From: Chryseobacterium sp. 36-9
GTDB lineage: Bacteria; Bacteroidota; Bacteroidia; Flavobacteriales; Weeksellaceae
DNA: 64,000 bases
Assembly (NCBI GenBank): GCA_001898785.1
Contig: MKVE01000028.1
Location: forward strand, 1,017-65,016
Direction of reading: 5' to 3'
Shown here: positions 35,207-45,155 of the stretch, one piece after another
How positions within the stretch are numbered: position 1 is the first letter of the stretch
How the letters are laid out: each line of letters opens with the position of its first letter
The notes under the pieces: generated by a model
Told to the model about the DNA's origin: nothing
The model's database searches: none
Seen by the model: only the letters and a program-made list of their open reading frames with translations
Program-made: the position numbers and the translations under genes

Positions 35207-37462
35207 CTAATCTTTTACAAACTTAGTTTTGATTGTTGTGCCTGCATTTTCTATATTGATAAAGTAAACACCTTTTACCAATTTGTTGACAGTTGCTCTG
35301 CCGCTATCCAAAGTTCCTCTGGAAACAATCTGTCCTGCTGAGTTGAAGATTTCGTATGAAGCATTAGCTGCAACATTGGAAACATTAAGAATATCTTTTA
35401 CAGGATTTGGATAAACCTGTACAGATTTTGTGTTATTAGTATCTGACACAGCTAAATTACTTCTTGTAATTGTAAAATTAGCATCAGAAACATCAAAGAA
35501 AATATTACCATTAGCCTTTACCATAATTCTTGCCGTTGTTGTATCCACATTTGGGAGAATAACAGATTCTGAGCCATCATTAGGCACCGATGTAGCCAAA
35601 GCAGACCAAGTAGTACCGCCATCCGTAGAAATCAAGATGTCAACGTTGGCACAATTTACCGGAGGAGTAGTAGTAGATGCTACATCCCAAGTTACTGTTT
35701 GTGTGCTTGCACCAACATAACTAACTGCAGTATTAGGAACGGTCACTTTGAATGGACCAGATGCCGCATTGACCGTCACTTTCATATCATCATAACCATT
35801 AGCTCCGCCTCCTGTCTTATTATCTCTTACAGTCAATCTGAAATTAAGTGTTCTTGCAACATTTGGAAGGTATTCTACATTCCAAGTTGTAGGTGTATTA
35901 GAGGTTGCTATTGATTTTGTATACAGAAGTCCACTAAGCACACTTGCCATAGTTGGAAAATATCTCACAGGCGAAGTTGTTGGATTATAAGATCTGAAAT
36001 TAACTCCTGCTGTCTTAGTAGCACTAGGAGCGGCTGTAGAACCATTCTGAAGGTCAAATTGCTCCCAATCGTAAGTAAGATTGTCTCCATTTGCATCGGT
36101 ACCAGACCCCGTCAGCATAAAAGGAGTACTTTTAGGAATTGTGTAATCTTCGCCAGCATTTGCAACAGGAGCAGTATTTCCGTTAGATGTATTTACAGAG
36201 CAATTTCCTAATGTAGTTTTCATATAATTAGTAATATCTCTGATTGACGCTGCATGAAAATAAGCATCTGAATGAGGCTGAACATCTTTTGACGTAATTC
36301 CTGCATAACCCATAATCGTTGAACCTGAACCAGGCTCCATTTGCGAAGGATTACCTTCAGCTCCATGAGTAAAAGTATGCCATCCACCAAACTGATGTCC
36401 CATCTCGTGCGCAACATAATCTATATCAAAATTATCTCCTACTGGAGTACCTGAACCAGGAGAGGTAAATCCTTGACCTTTATGCTCATACCATCCATAA
36501 GTTGAATTATAAGTATTGCTACTATTACAAACACAGCCTATACATCCCGCAGAACCACCTCCACCAGTACGACCGAACAAATGCCCAATATCATATTTAG
36601 CATCTCCAATACCATAAGTTGTACCCATCAGAACCGCTTTAAGTTCATCATTCCAAGCCCCTTGAGCTCCTGTAGATGCAGCTGAATAAGGATCTGTATT
36701 AGCATTAGTAAATATGATATTTTCTTCCTCAGCAATTAAGCTCAAATGAATAGAAAACTCATTCTCGAATACTCCATTTACACGCGTCATGGTTGTATTC
36801 ATTCTAGCCAAAGCATTCGCTACTGATCCTGCCCAAGCACCATATTCTCCTGTACAAGAAAGGGCAAGTCTGTATGTTCTTAGTAATCCATCATCAGCAC
36901 TTTTTCCATCAACATTTTCTGAATTATTTTTTGTAACATTGGGAATTTTACATTCAAATTCTTTTGCAATACCTTTATCGTCTGTTCTTTTAAAAACAAT
37001 ATATGAAGACTGATCTGATGTGTATGGTTCTATAATATCAATAGTCTTATCACTATGCATTTCCATTGTGGATAAGCCAAATTGAGAAACACTAAAATAA
37101 ATTTTCGAATTGCCAAATACACTTTCCCCAACATAAGAACGGATGTCAGTATATTTCTCCTGCAAAACTGGTTCAAAATTTGATTTTTCATAAATTCTGA
37201 AATCTTCAAAATTTCCTTCAGAATCCGGGAAGCTCACAAAAGTTTTGGATCTTATCTGATCAGAAACTTTTGGTGCATTTTGCAATTCATTCTTCAATTC
37301 CTCGAAATTTAAAGAATATAATTTGGGGTTCTTAAATAATCTCTTATTCTCCTCAACAACAGATTTGTTATTGACAAGAGTAGTCTTCTTCCATAACCCT
37401 CCTGTTTGCGCTATTGCAGTCATTGAGACTGAAATTAACGCTAATGATAAAACTCTCTTCAT
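35207..37462 (-). CDS. Secreted reprolysin-like metzincin protease, T9SS cargo
   Basis: This 751-aa protein has a signal peptide (1-19, cut near IAQTG), a propeptide-like region (about 20-185) and a metzincin catalytic domain (about 190-415). The zinc signature is H352-E-M-G-H356-Q-F-G-G-W-H362, and the Met-turn M384 is in TIMGYAG, as in M12B-like (reprolysin) proteases. An Ig/cadherin-like segment follows (about 430-560), then an Ig-like domain (about 565-665) and a T9SS type A domain (VYPNPVKD, ending KFVKD). It should be an extracellular zinc endopeptidase. The Cys-rich loop GCIGCVC near 307-312 is unusual and could stabilise the domain. Confidence 0.9.
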   Translation of the reverse strand: MKRVLSLALISVSMTAIAQTGGLWKKTTLVNNKSVVEENKRLFKNPKLYSLNFEELKNELQNAPKVSDQIRSKTFVSFPDSEGNFEDFRIYEKSNFEPVLQEKYTDIRSYVGESVFGNSKIYFSVSQFGLSTMEMHSDKTIDIIEPYTSDQSSYIVFKRTDDKGIAKEFECKIPNVTKNNSENVDGKSADDGLLRTYRLALSCTGEYGAWAGSVANALARMNTTMTRVNGVFENEFSIHLSLIAEEENIIFTNANTDPYSAASTGAQGAWNDELKAVLMGTTYGIGDAKYDIGHLFGRTGGGGSAGCIGCVCNSSNTYNSTYGWYEHKGQGFTSPGSGTPVGDNFDIDYVAHEMGHQFGGWHTFTHGAEGNPSQMEPGSGSTIMGYAGITSKDVQPHSDAYFHAASIRDITNYMKTTLGNCSVNTSNGNTAPVANAGEDYTIPKSTPFMLTGSGTDANGDNLTYDWEQFDLQNGSTAAPSATKTAGVNFRSYNPTTSPVRYFPTMASVLSGLLYTKSIATSNTPTTWNVEYLPNVARTLNFRLTVRDNKTGGGANGYDDMKVTVNAASGPFKVTVPNTAVSYVGASTQTVTWDVASTTTPPVNCANVDILISTDGGTTWSALATSVPNDGSESVILPNVDTTTARIMVKANGNIFFDVSDANFTITRSNLAVSDTNNTKSVQVYPNPVKDILNVSNVAANASYEIFNSAGQIVSRGTLDSGRATVNKLVKGVYFINIENAGTTIKTKFVKD

Positions 37463-37481
37463 ATTTTTAAAATTAAGGCGA

Positions 37482-37489
37482 CAAATGTA
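37482..37489 (-). promoter_or_regulatory. -7 box of the metzincin gene
   Basis: TACATTTG on the minus strand, 19 bp before the start codon. No TTG at the standard upstream distance was found. Confidence 0.45.
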
Positions 37490-37633
37490 ATATTTTATTA
37501 TGAAAATTCTATTAATTTAAAAAAAATAATAAAAATTTAACAATTTAATTTAATTTATCTATACAAAATAAATATTCTAATAAATTAATTAAATATTATT
37601 TTAAGCTTTTTTTAAGGTCGAAAATTTAGAAAT

Positions 37634-37668
37634 AAAAAAAACCTTCTCAGATTTGAGAAGGTTTTTTT
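37634..37668. terminator. Terminator of the str operon (rpsL-rpsG-fusA-rpsJ)
   Basis: AACCTTCTCA at 37640-37649 pairs with TGAGAAGGTT at 37654-37663, with A and T tracts on both sides. It lies 22 bp downstream of rpsJ and ends the operon, so rpsJ is not continued into rplC. Confidence 0.9.
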
Positions 37669-37690
37669 ATCATAGCAATGTGAAAATTTA

Positions 37691-37996
37691 TCACACTTTA
37701 ATTTCTACATCTACACCTGAAGGAAGTTCTAACTTCATTAGAGCATCCACAGTTTTAGAAGAAGAAGAGTAGATATCCATCAGTCTCTTGTGAGCTGATA
37801 ATTGGAACTGCTCTCTAGCTTTCTTGTTTACGTGTGGAGATCTCAACACTGTGAAGATTCTCTTGTTAGTTGGCAATGGAATTGGTCCGTTTACAACAGC
37901 ACCAGTAGCCTTTACCGTTTTTACGATTTTCTCTGCAGATTTATCTACCAAGTTGTAATCGTAAGATTTAAGTTTTATTCTGATTCTTTGTGACAT
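37691..37996 (-). CDS. rpsJ: 30S ribosomal protein S10
   Basis: This 101-aa uS10 begins [20 protein letters not shown] and has [20 protein letters not shown]. It lies in the head of the small subunit, and in other bacteria it also takes part in antitermination. It is the last gene of the str operon here, 17 bp after fusA, rather than heading the S10 operon. Confidence 0.96.
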   Translation of the reverse strand: MSQRIRIKLKSYDYNLVDKSAEKIVKTVKATGAVVNGPIPLPTNKRIFTVLRSPHVNKKAREQFQLSAHKRLMDIYSSSSKTVDALMKLELPSGVDVEIKV

Positions 37997-38013
37997 TTTA
38001 ATCTAATTTAATA

Positions 38014-40131
38014 TTAACCTTTAGCCTTAGCGATTACTTCTTCAGCAACGTTCGTAGGAGCAGCTTCGTATTTCTCGAATTCCATGGAAGATGTTGCTCT
38101 ACCTGAAGATAACGTTCTAAGAGAAGTTACATAACCAAACATTTCAGAAAGCGGAACGAAAGCTTTGATAACTTTAGCGTTGTTTCTGTCGTCCATACCG
38201 TTTACAGTACCTCTTCTTCTGTTAAGGTCACCTACGATATCACCCATGTACTCTTCAGGAGTTACTACTTCAAGCTTCATGATTGGTTCCATGATAACTG
38301 CTTTAGCAGCTCTACCAGATTCTTTGAAACCTAACTTCGCAGCAAGTTCGAAAGATAACTGATCCGAGTCAACCTGGTGATAAGATCCATCTTTCAATGT
38401 AATCTTCATAGATTCTACCTCAAATCCAGCTAAAGGACCATTCTTCATAGCTTCTCTGAATCCTTTTTCAACTGAAGGGATAAATTCTTTAGGAATGTTA
38501 CCACCTTTAATTTCATTGATGAATTCAAGACCTGTTTTACCTTCGTCAGCAGGACCGATTTCGAATACGATATCAGCGAACTTACCTCTACCTCCAGATT
38601 GCTTTTTGTAAACCTCTCTGTGGTTAGCTTTTTGTGTAAGAGCTTCTTTGTATTCTACTTGCGGCTGTCCTTGGTTAACTTCTACTTTGAACTCTCTTCT
38701 CATACGGTCTACGATGATATCCAAGTGAAGCTCACCCATACCAGAGATGATAGTTTGTCCTGAAGCCTCGTCAGTCTTAACCTGGAACGTTGGATCTTCT
38801 TCAGCTAATTTAGCCAAAGCGTTACCCATTTTATCCTGGTCAGCTTTAGTCTTAGGCTCAACAGCGATACCGATTACCGGATCCGGGAAGATCATAGATT
38901 CAAGAACGATTGGGTTCTTTTCATCAGATAATGTATCTCCTGTTTTGATATCTTTAAATCCTACAGCTGCACCGATATCTCCAGCTTCGATATACTCAAC
39001 CGGATTTTGCTTGTTAGCGTGCATCTGATAGATTCTTGAGATTCTTTCTTTGTTACCAGATCTTGTGTTCAGAACATAAGAACCAGCATCCAATCTTCCT
39101 GAATAAGCTCTGAAGAATGCTAATCTACCTACGAAAGGGTCAGTAGCAATTTTGAAAGCTAATGCAGCGAAAGGCTCTTCAACAGATGGTTTTCTTTCGA
39201 TATCAGCATCAGTTCTTGGATCTGTTCCTTTGATATTATCCTTATCTAGTGGAGAAGGAAGATATTTACAAACAGCATCAAGCATGAACTGTACACCTTT
39301 GTTCTTGAAAGAAGAACCACAAGTCATAGGAATAATAGAAAGATCGATAGTAGCTTTTCTTAATGCTTCGTTGATCTCCTCTTCAGAAATTGAATCCGGA
39401 TCTTCGAAGAATTTCTCCATCAAAGTCTCATCATAATCAGCTACAGCTTCTACTAATTTCTCTCTATATTCAAGAACTTCATCTTTCATGTCTTCAGGAA
39501 TTGGAACTACTTCATAAGTAGCACCTTGTCCAGCTTCATCCCAGATGATCGCTCTGTTTTTAATTAAGTCTACAACCCCTTTGAAATCTTCTTCAGCACC
39601 GATTGGTAAAACGATTGGAACTGCATTAGATCCTAACATTTCTTTTACTTGTTTTACAACGTTCAAGAAGTCAGCACCTTGTCTGTCCATTTTGTTTACG
39701 AATCCCATTCTAGCAACTTTGTAGTTGTCAGCAAGTCTCCAGTTTGTTTCAGACTGAGGCTCTACTCCGTCTACTGCAGAGAAAAGGAATACCAAACCGT
39801 CCAATACTCTCAAAGATCTGTTAACTTCTACTGTAAAGTCAACGTGTCCCGGTGTATCGATAATGTTGAAGTGGTAAGGTTTTGTTTCAGGTAATTTCTT
39901 ACCTTGATCTGTTGGGAAATTCCAGTTACAAGTAGTTGCAGCAGAAGTAATAGTAATACCTCTTTCTGCTTCCTGTTCCATCCAGTCCATTGTAGAAGCA
40001 CCATCGTGAACCTCTCCAATTTTGTGGTTTACACCTGTATAGAATAAAATCCTTTCTGTAGTGGTAGTTTTACCTGCATCAATGTGAGCAGCAATACCAA
40101 TATTTCTTGTAAATTTAAGATCTCTTCCCAT
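38014..40131 (-). CDS. fusA: Elongation factor G
   Basis: This 705-aa translocase has G-domain motifs P-loop [13 protein letters not shown] (15-27), DTPGHVDF (92-99, catalytic His96) and NKMD (146-149). Domain II to V follow at normal length, including the tip of domain IV and the [21 protein letters not shown] end (written here as two segments, FGYVTSLRT and [11 protein letters not shown]). It moves tRNA and mRNA after peptide bond formation and helps in ribosome recycling. It lies 6 bp after rpsG. Confidence 0.97.
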   Translation of the reverse strand: MGRDLKFTRNIGIAAHIDAGKTTTTERILFYTGVNHKIGEVHDGASTMDWMEQEAERGITITSAATTCNWNFPTDQGKKLPETKPYHFNIIDTPGHVDFTVEVNRSLRVLDGLVFLFSAVDGVEPQSETNWRLADNYKVARMGFVNKMDRQGADFLNVVKQVKEMLGSNAVPIVLPIGAEEDFKGVVDLIKNRAIIWDEAGQGATYEVVPIPEDMKDEVLEYREKLVEAVADYDETLMEKFFEDPDSISEEEINEALRKATIDLSIIPMTCGSSFKNKGVQFMLDAVCKYLPSPLDKDNIKGTDPRTDADIERKPSVEEPFAALAFKIATDPFVGRLAFFRAYSGRLDAGSYVLNTRSGNKERISRIYQMHANKQNPVEYIEAGDIGAAVGFKDIKTGDTLSDEKNPIVLESMIFPDPVIGIAVEPKTKADQDKMGNALAKLAEEDPTFQVKTDEASGQTIISGMGELHLDIIVDRMRREFKVEVNQGQPQVEYKEALTQKANHREVYKKQSGGRGKFADIVFEIGPADEGKTGLEFINEIKGGNIPKEFIPSVEKGFREAMKNGPLAGFEVESMKITLKDGSYHQVDSDQLSFELAAKLGFKESGRAAKAVIMEPIMKLEVVTPEEYMGDIVGDLNRRRGTVNGMDDRNNAKVIKAFVPLSEMFGYVTSLRTLSSGRATSSMEFEKYEAAPTNVAEEVIAKAKG

Positions 40132-40137
40132 TTCAGA

Positions 40138-40614
40138 TTAGAATTTGAAGTGTGAGAAAGCCTTGTTAGCTTCCGCCATTTTGTGAGTATCAGTTTTCTT
40201 TTTGAAAGCTGCACCTTCCTCTCTTGAAGCAGCTACAACTTCGTTAGCTAATTTCAAAGCCATAGACTTATCATTTCTAGCTTTAGAATATTTGATTAAC
40301 CATTTCATTGCCATAGAAATTTTTCTATCCGCTCTGATTGGCATAGGGATCTGGAAGTTAGCTCCACCTACTCTTCTAGAACGTACTTCTACGTGAGGCA
40401 TTACATTAGTAAGTGCATCTTTCCAGATTTCTAGTGCAGTTTTTTCGTTATCTCCTTTTTTAGTTTCTACGATATCCAAAGCATCATAGAAAATTTTGAA
40501 TGCGATTGACTTTTTACCGTCAAGCATTAAGTTATTTACGAATCTAGTTACCAATTGATCATTAAATTTTGGATCTGGTAACAACGGTCTTTTTTTCGCT
40601 TTTGTCTTTCTCAT
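40138..40614 (-). CDS. rpsG: 30S ribosomal protein S7
   Basis: This 158-aa uS7 begins [17 protein letters not shown] and has the [18 protein letters not shown] segment. It is the head assembly nucleus and lies in the E-site region. It is 23 bp after rpsL. Confidence 0.96.
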   Translation of the reverse strand: MRKTKAKKRPLLPDPKFNDQLVTRFVNNLMLDGKKSIAFKIFYDALDIVETKKGDNEKTALEIWKDALTNVMPHVEVRSRRVGGANFQIPMPIRADRKISMAMKWLIKYSKARNDKSMALKLANEVVAASREEGAAFKKKTDTHKMAEANKAFSHFKF

Positions 40615-40637
40615 TGTTTCTGTACCTTATTTAATGA

Positions 40638-41051
40638 TTACTTTTTCTTTCCTTTTGCAGGTGCAGCAGGTGCTTGTCCTGGTTTAGGTCTCTTAGCTCC
40701 GTACTTAGATCTTCTCTGTGTTCTTCCATTTACACCAGCTGTGTCTAATGCACCTCTAACGATGTGGTAACGTACTCCCGGTAGGTCTTTCACCCTTCCG
40801 CCTCTTACCAATACTATCGAGTGCTCTTGAAGATTATGTCCTTCGCCCGGGATGTAGGCGTTAACTTCTTTACCGTTAGAAAGTCTTACCCTTGCAACTT
40901 TTCTAAGTGCAGAGTTAGGTTTCTTCGGTGTAGTAGTATATACTCTCGTACATACACCACGTCTTTGTGGACAAGAATCAAGGGCAGCCGATTTGCTCTT
41001 CTTGGCAAGCGTGGCTCTTCCTTTTCTTACTAATTGTTGAATAGTAGGCAT
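40638..41051 (-). CDS. rpsL: 30S ribosomal protein S12
   Basis: This 137-aa uS12 begins [20 protein letters not shown]. Positions that matter for streptomycin (Lys43 in [10 protein letters not shown] and Lys88 in RVKDLPGV) are wild type, so no resistance mutation is seen. The C-terminus carries a short Ala/Pro/Lys tail. It is the first gene of the str operon with a strong promoter just upstream. Confidence 0.97.
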   Translation of the reverse strand: MPTIQQLVRKGRATLAKKSKSAALDSCPQRRGVCTRVYTTTPKKPNSALRKVARVRLSNGKEVNAYIPGEGHNLQEHSIVLVRGGRVKDLPGVRYHIVRGALDTAGVNGRTQRRSKYGAKRPKPGQAPAAPAKGKKK

Positions 41052-41075
41052 TTAATTGCTTTTTATTTTAGGGTG

Positions 41076-41105
41076 CAAAAATATGAATAATTTTTTAATC
41101 CACAA
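41076..41105 (-). promoter_or_regulatory. Promoter of the str operon
   Basis: On the minus strand -33 TTG (41103-41105) and -7 TATTTTTG (41076-41083) are separated by 19 nt. Transcription should begin near 41070, giving a leader of about 20 nt before rpsL. Confidence 0.85.
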
Positions 41106-41174
41106 GCAGTTAGAAAAATAATTATCTAAAAAATAATTTTAGACTAATTATCAATAATCAGATTAATGTCGGCG

Positions 41175-42551
41175 TCACTTTTTAAAAGAAAGTTCGGAGG
41201 TATACAACACTTGCGATTTATCTTTTACCGTATCATATTTTAACCATTTAATCTTCGGATTGATACTTCCTGCAATAGATTGCTTAATGTCACCCTTTTG
41301 ATTATTGGTATGTTTATATTGAAAAGTCTTTTTAATAACTGGTATATAATAAGTCGTATAAGCATCTTCGCCGCCTCTTTCATTATTATATAAAAACTTT
41401 TTATTTTTAAATTTTGACATTTGAGGCTCTATTTGTTTTTTATTGTTAAAATAATTCGCCGGGCTTTTCAAACTATATAAAGTAATAAAAGCCAGGAAAA
41501 AGCAGCCAACTCTCCAAATGAGCCTGTGTGAAGTTTCGATTTTAAAATATAAAATCAGGAATGAGAAAAACACGCATACATTGGCAGCAGCCATCATTCT
41601 CACATTCATCTCCTCAATCTGCTGAAACCAACCCGATATGATCAGACAACACGCATAACCAAAAGCAATTATCCATAAAGCTTTGTGGAAATCATATTGG
41701 CCTGTGTCTTTAGCTTTTTTAAAATATCTAAGAAAATAAATAAAAACCAACACATCTATTAATAATATAAAAAACTGGAAAGCCAAACTCGCAATACTGT
41801 TAGAAGAGGGCTTCAGTCCAATATAGGGGTTAACAGCGTTGGCTGTTCCCAATAAATCCCTCAACACATATATAGGAAGTATCTCTTCAGGTTTTCCTCT
41901 TAGATTTTCACCTGTAAAGCTTCCAAATGTTTTTAAATTGAATAATAGATAACCGGCTATTCCTAATCCTGACAAAACAAGAACCATCAATATCTTTTTT
42001 TGTTTAAGCTTATCTTTATTATTAAAAAAGAAAAAGACCGCAAATATCAACAACGATAAATAAACATAGATCCCGGAATAGCGTACTGTAAACATTATCA
42101 ACATTATAAAAGCTGCTGCAAAAACATCTTTATAAGAATGCCTGGCTTCTGCCAAAATCTGATACAAATAATACAAAAGAAAATAAAGCAGGAATACAAA
42201 TAATCCTTCTGAGATTGCGATGGAAAAAACAAACAGAAATGTTTTTCCCGTAAACAGCAAAACAGTTTCTCTAAAATAAAATCTTTTCATATAAGAAAAC
42301 AAAAAGATGATGAGAATCATTGCTGTATTCAAAAATTTTGAAGCCCAGAAATAATCTTTAAATATTTCAAAAAAACCTCTCAATGCAGCAGGATAACCTA
42401 CGGGAAAAAGATTGGTTACAGGATTAGGTAGATCTGATGCGATTTCAAAATACGACAAGCTATCCGCATAGATACCTCCGGAAGGAAGGAAAAAGCTTTG
42501 TATAAAATTGATAATCAATATAATTATTGCGAGGATTATATACTTTGTCAT
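41175..42551 (-). CDS. Polytopic membrane protein, GT-C glycosyltransferase-like
   Basis: This 458-aa protein has about 10-11 hydrophobic helices in residues 1-355, then a soluble C-terminal region (about 360-458). The first periplasmic loop holds GGIYADSLSYFEIA with an acidic residue where GT-C transferases such as the mannosyl/arabinosyl families keep their catalytic Asp. The topology also fits. No signature proves the fold, so a lipid-linked sugar transferase is only a possibility. It is a single gene between the str promoter and the dps gene. Confidence 0.5.
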   Translation of the reverse strand: MTKYIILAIIILIINFIQSFFLPSGGIYADSLSYFEIASDLPNPVTNLFPVGYPAALRGFFEIFKDYFWASKFLNTAMILIIFLFSYMKRFYFRETVLLFTGKTFLFVFSIAISEGLFVFLLYFLLYYLYQILAEARHSYKDVFAAAFIMLIMFTVRYSGIYVYLSLLIFAVFFFFNNKDKLKQKKILMVLVLSGLGIAGYLLFNLKTFGSFTGENLRGKPEEILPIYVLRDLLGTANAVNPYIGLKPSSNSIASLAFQFFILLIDVLVFIYFLRYFKKAKDTGQYDFHKALWIIAFGYACCLIISGWFQQIEEMNVRMMAAANVCVFFSFLILYFKIETSHRLIWRVGCFFLAFITLYSLKSPANYFNNKKQIEPQMSKFKNKKFLYNNERGGEDAYTTYYIPVIKKTFQYKHTNNQKGDIKQSIAGSINPKIKWLKYDTVKDKSQVLYTSELSFKK

Positions 42552-42662
42552 AGCTTGTTTTTATGTGAGAATGAGCAATATTAATGATTTTTTATATTTT
42601 TTTCAAAAAACAACAATAGGCTTTCTCAATATTAGGAAATAATCTTCGGCACAAATTTTTCT

Positions 42663-42670
42663 TAGCTTTG
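42663..42670 (+). promoter_or_regulatory. -7 box of dps
   Basis: TAGCTTTG matches TAnnTTTG, 25 bp before the dps start. A TTG at the usual -33 distance was not found. Confidence 0.45.
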
Positions 42671-42695
42671 TCCCATAACTAATATTAAATAAATT

Positions 42696-43172
42696 ATGAA
42701 AAACGCAGCATTAATAGGTCTTAAAGAGGCTGATTGTAACAAAATTGCAGAAAAACTGAATATACTTTTAGCGAACTATTCGGTATTTTATCAAAACACA
42801 CGGGGTTCCCACTGGAATATCAAAGGTGATCAATTTTTTACACTTCATCCAAAATTCGAAGAGCTCTATAATAGTCTTGTTTTAAAAATTGATGAAATAG
42901 CTGAAAGAATTTTGACATTAGGATCAACTCCTGCTCACAATTATTCGGATTATTTGAAAGTGGCAACCATCAAGGAAAGCAAAGAAGTTAGCGACGGCAA
43001 CAAAAGCGTAGAGATTATTCTGAACTCCTTCAAAGTTGTTATCGATTTGCAAAGAGAACTTCTGGATATTACAGATGAAGCAGGAGACGAGGGAACCAAT
43101 TCACAAATGAGCGATTATATCACAGAACAGGAAAAAGAAGTCTGGATGTATAATTCTTATCTTGGTAAATAA
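42696..43172 (+). CDS. dps: Dps-family ferritin-like DNA protection protein
   Basis: This 158-aa protein forms a four-helix bundle and should assemble into a dodecamer. It oxidises Fe(II) with peroxide and stores iron. The inter-subunit ferroxidase ligands are H39 (SHWNIKG), H51 (LHPKFE), D66 and E70 (DEIAERI), with exactly the spacing 12, 15 and 4 of Listeria Dps. No N-terminal basic DNA-binding tail is apparent beyond a short MKNAALIGLK. Stress control is likely but no operator is seen. It ends before a hairpin. Confidence 0.92.
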   Translation: MKNAALIGLKEADCNKIAEKLNILLANYSVFYQNTRGSHWNIKGDQFFTLHPKFEELYNSLVLKIDEIAERILTLGSTPAHNYSDYLKVATIKESKEVSDGNKSVEIILNSFKVVIDLQRELLDITDEAGDEGTNSQMSDYITEQEKEVWMYNSYLGK

Positions 43173-43193
43173 AAACGGTTATTTAATATTTAA

Positions 43194-43221
43194 AAATCCA
43201 GCTTTTCACTAAGGCTGGATT
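43194..43221 (+). terminator. Hairpin terminator after dps
   Basis: AAATCCAGC at 43194-43202 pairs with GCTGGATTT at 43213-43221. The T run is short. Confidence 0.6.
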
Positions 43222-43283
43222 TATTATTCACATCAAAAATTAGTAATTATAATCAAAAAAGATAAAGTAATTCTATTATCGCT

Positions 43284-43291
43284 TATATTTG
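43284..43291 (+). promoter_or_regulatory. -7 box of the LRR protein gene
   Basis: TATATTTG is a perfect consensus, 20 bp before the TTG start codon. The -33 element is weak. Confidence 0.5.
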
Positions 43292-43311
43292 CGGATTAAT
43301 ATTATACACAA

Positions 43312-44946
43312 TTGAAAAAAATTATATTCTTTTTACTGATTTCTAATTTCGCTTTTGCACAATGGAGTATTTCCAACGCAGAAAGAGGAGCTCTTATCAA
43401 TATATATAATGCTACAAATGGCGAAAACTGGAACAGAACCTGGGATCTTGAAAAGGATCCCAGAACATGGTTTGGCGTTTCGGTAAGAAATGGTGCAGTC
43501 GTAGAACTCAATCTTTCCGGCAATGCGCTTAAGGGAAATTTTCCGGCTTATGTTTCATCACTTACCAAATTAACAAAGCTAGATCTCAGTAATAATCAGC
43601 TTTCCGGTGAAGTTCCAATGGGGATTTCTTCTCTAAGTTCATTAACCAAATTAGACATCAGCAACAACAGACTAACAGATGATCCTACTAATTCTTTGAC
43701 AGGACTTTTCAATCTGGAAGATCTGGCTTTGGGCGGAAACATGTTCATCATTTCCGATATTAATGGAATGCTTCAGAATTTCAACAATATTAAGATTCTT
43801 AATATCGCAGATCTCGGATTACAAAACATTCCGGCAAAAATAACAGCTTTTCCGAATCTGGAAACCCTGATTCTTGACAACAATCCAATTCCGGCAAATG
43901 CTTTTACCAATATTGCCAATCATCCCAAACTGATTGTACTTTCATTATCCGGAATGCAATTGTCACAAATCCCATCACAGGTTTCACAATTAACACAGTT
44001 GACAAGCCTTAATCTGAGCAATAATAATATTACGGAACAAAATACTTCGGGATTATCAACTTTAACCAATCTTGCTTGGCTGTCTTTGGAGAATAATCAA
44101 CTAAGTCAGATTCCTTCTCAGATTCCGCAGCTGAAAAAACTTCAGACACTTAATCTGGGAAGAAACAAAATTTCTGGTGGCATTTCTTTGTTGACCGGAT
44201 TGACAAGTCTTCAGCAACTTTTTCTCAACAACAACTTACTTTCCGGCAATTTACCTTCCGAATTTCTTGCGATGCCAAAATTATTGATGCTGAATCTTAA
44301 CAGCAATCAGCTTTCTGGTGACCTCAATGACAGACTGCCACCCATTACGCATCTCAGCAACAATAGATTCAACAAAGCACAATTATCTAATTATATTGTT
44401 GATTATAATGTCCAAACTGACTTAGATTATTCACCCCAGCGTTACGACGGCTTGAAAGAAGTTCTTGGGATTATCGGACAGCCTGCGAAATTAGATCACT
44501 CATTAACTGGCAGCGAGTATACATTTACCTGGTTCAAAAATCTGGATCAGAAAACCAATACAACAACCGCTGATCTCAGCTTCAACAACGTGCAGGAATC
44601 AGATTACGCTACATACACGGTCGAGGCTTATACTTATTCTGTTTTAGATAATAATGTTGTGTTTGATTTGTCACTTTTCAGAGAACCTATTTCTTTGGTT
44701 AAAGTTCTTGGAACTGCAGAAAGCGCAAAGTATTTCAATATTTACCCTAATCCAACATCAGATTATCTCAATATTGTAAGTACCAAATATGACATCCAGA
44801 AAATTCATATTTATGACCTGAGCGGTAAACAAATGCTGTCAGAATCCAAATCCAGAATCGATGTTTCCAAACTTCCAAGCGGCGTTTATATGCTCATAAT
44901 CAAAACGCAGGAAGGCAACAAAAACTTCAAGTTCATCAAACACTAA
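43312..44946 (+). CDS. Secreted leucine-rich-repeat protein with T9SS sorting domain
   Basis: This 544-aa protein starts at TTG 43312, as no in-frame ATG precedes the signal peptide (KKIIFFLLISNFAFAQ). Residues about 65-360 hold about twelve LRR units (LxxLxLxxNxLxxIP type, e.g. LTKLDLSNNQLSG and LQTLNLGRNKISG). An Ig-like segment follows (about 385-460), and a C-terminal T9SS type A domain has IYPNPTSD and ends KFIKH. It is a probable surface protein for binding polysaccharide or other cells. No operon partner is seen. Confidence 0.85.
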   Translation: MKKIIFFLLISNFAFAQWSISNAERGALINIYNATNGENWNRTWDLEKDPRTWFGVSVRNGAVVELNLSGNALKGNFPAYVSSLTKLTKLDLSNNQLSGEVPMGISSLSSLTKLDISNNRLTDDPTNSLTGLFNLEDLALGGNMFIISDINGMLQNFNNIKILNIADLGLQNIPAKITAFPNLETLILDNNPIPANAFTNIANHPKLIVLSLSGMQLSQIPSQVSQLTQLTSLNLSNNNITEQNTSGLSTLTNLAWLSLENNQLSQIPSQIPQLKKLQTLNLGRNKISGGISLLTGLTSLQQLFLNNNLLSGNLPSEFLAMPKLLMLNLNSNQLSGDLNDRLPPITHLSNNRFNKAQLSNYIVDYNVQTDLDYSPQRYDGLKEVLGIIGQPAKLDHSLTGSEYTFTWFKNLDQKTNTTTADLSFNNVQESDYATYTVEAYTYSVLDNNVVFDLSLFREPISLVKVLGTAESAKYFNIYPNPTSDYLNIVSTKYDIQKIHIYDLSGKQMLSESKSRIDVSKLPSGVYMLIIKTQEGNKNFKFIKH

Positions 44947-44950
44947 TTTT

Positions 44951-45042
44951 TTAGGAGCTTAATCCCGCTTTCCGCTTATACTCCTCGCACACCCGCATCT
45001 TCCAAGGCTTGCTGTGGGGTAACCGCTGCAATCGGGGCTATG
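44951..45042. repeat. Dispersed GC-rich intergenic repeat
   Basis: A ~90-bp segment starts ttaggagcttaatcccgc and ends gcaatcggggcta. Its ends are partly complementary (AATCCCG against ATCGGGG) and its GC content is far higher than the flanks. I recall very similar units between genes of many Chryseobacterium genomes, with a variable middle. Copy number cannot be seen here. Confidence 0.5.
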
Positions 45043-45127
45043 TAAATCCAGCAGATTTAGATTCAGCAAAAATCTGTCATCTATTAGTCTGTCATCTTCT
45101 GTCTATTTCCCATTTCTCAAAAAATAT

Positions 45128-45135
45128 TATCTTTG
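45128..45135 (+). promoter_or_regulatory. -7 box of icmF
   Basis: TATCTTTG matches TAnnTTTG, 21 bp before the start codon. There is only a T-rich stretch at -33. Confidence 0.45.
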
Positions 45136-45155
45136 GGCACTATCGTTTTTAAGAA

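Noticed and set aside
30931-37462. The four genes between rplC and rpsJ as a mobile element
   Set aside because: No integrase, transposase or flanking repeats, and base composition and promoter style match the surroundings.
40638-41051. Streptomycin-resistance change in rpsL
   Set aside because: Lys43 and Lys88 are both wild type.
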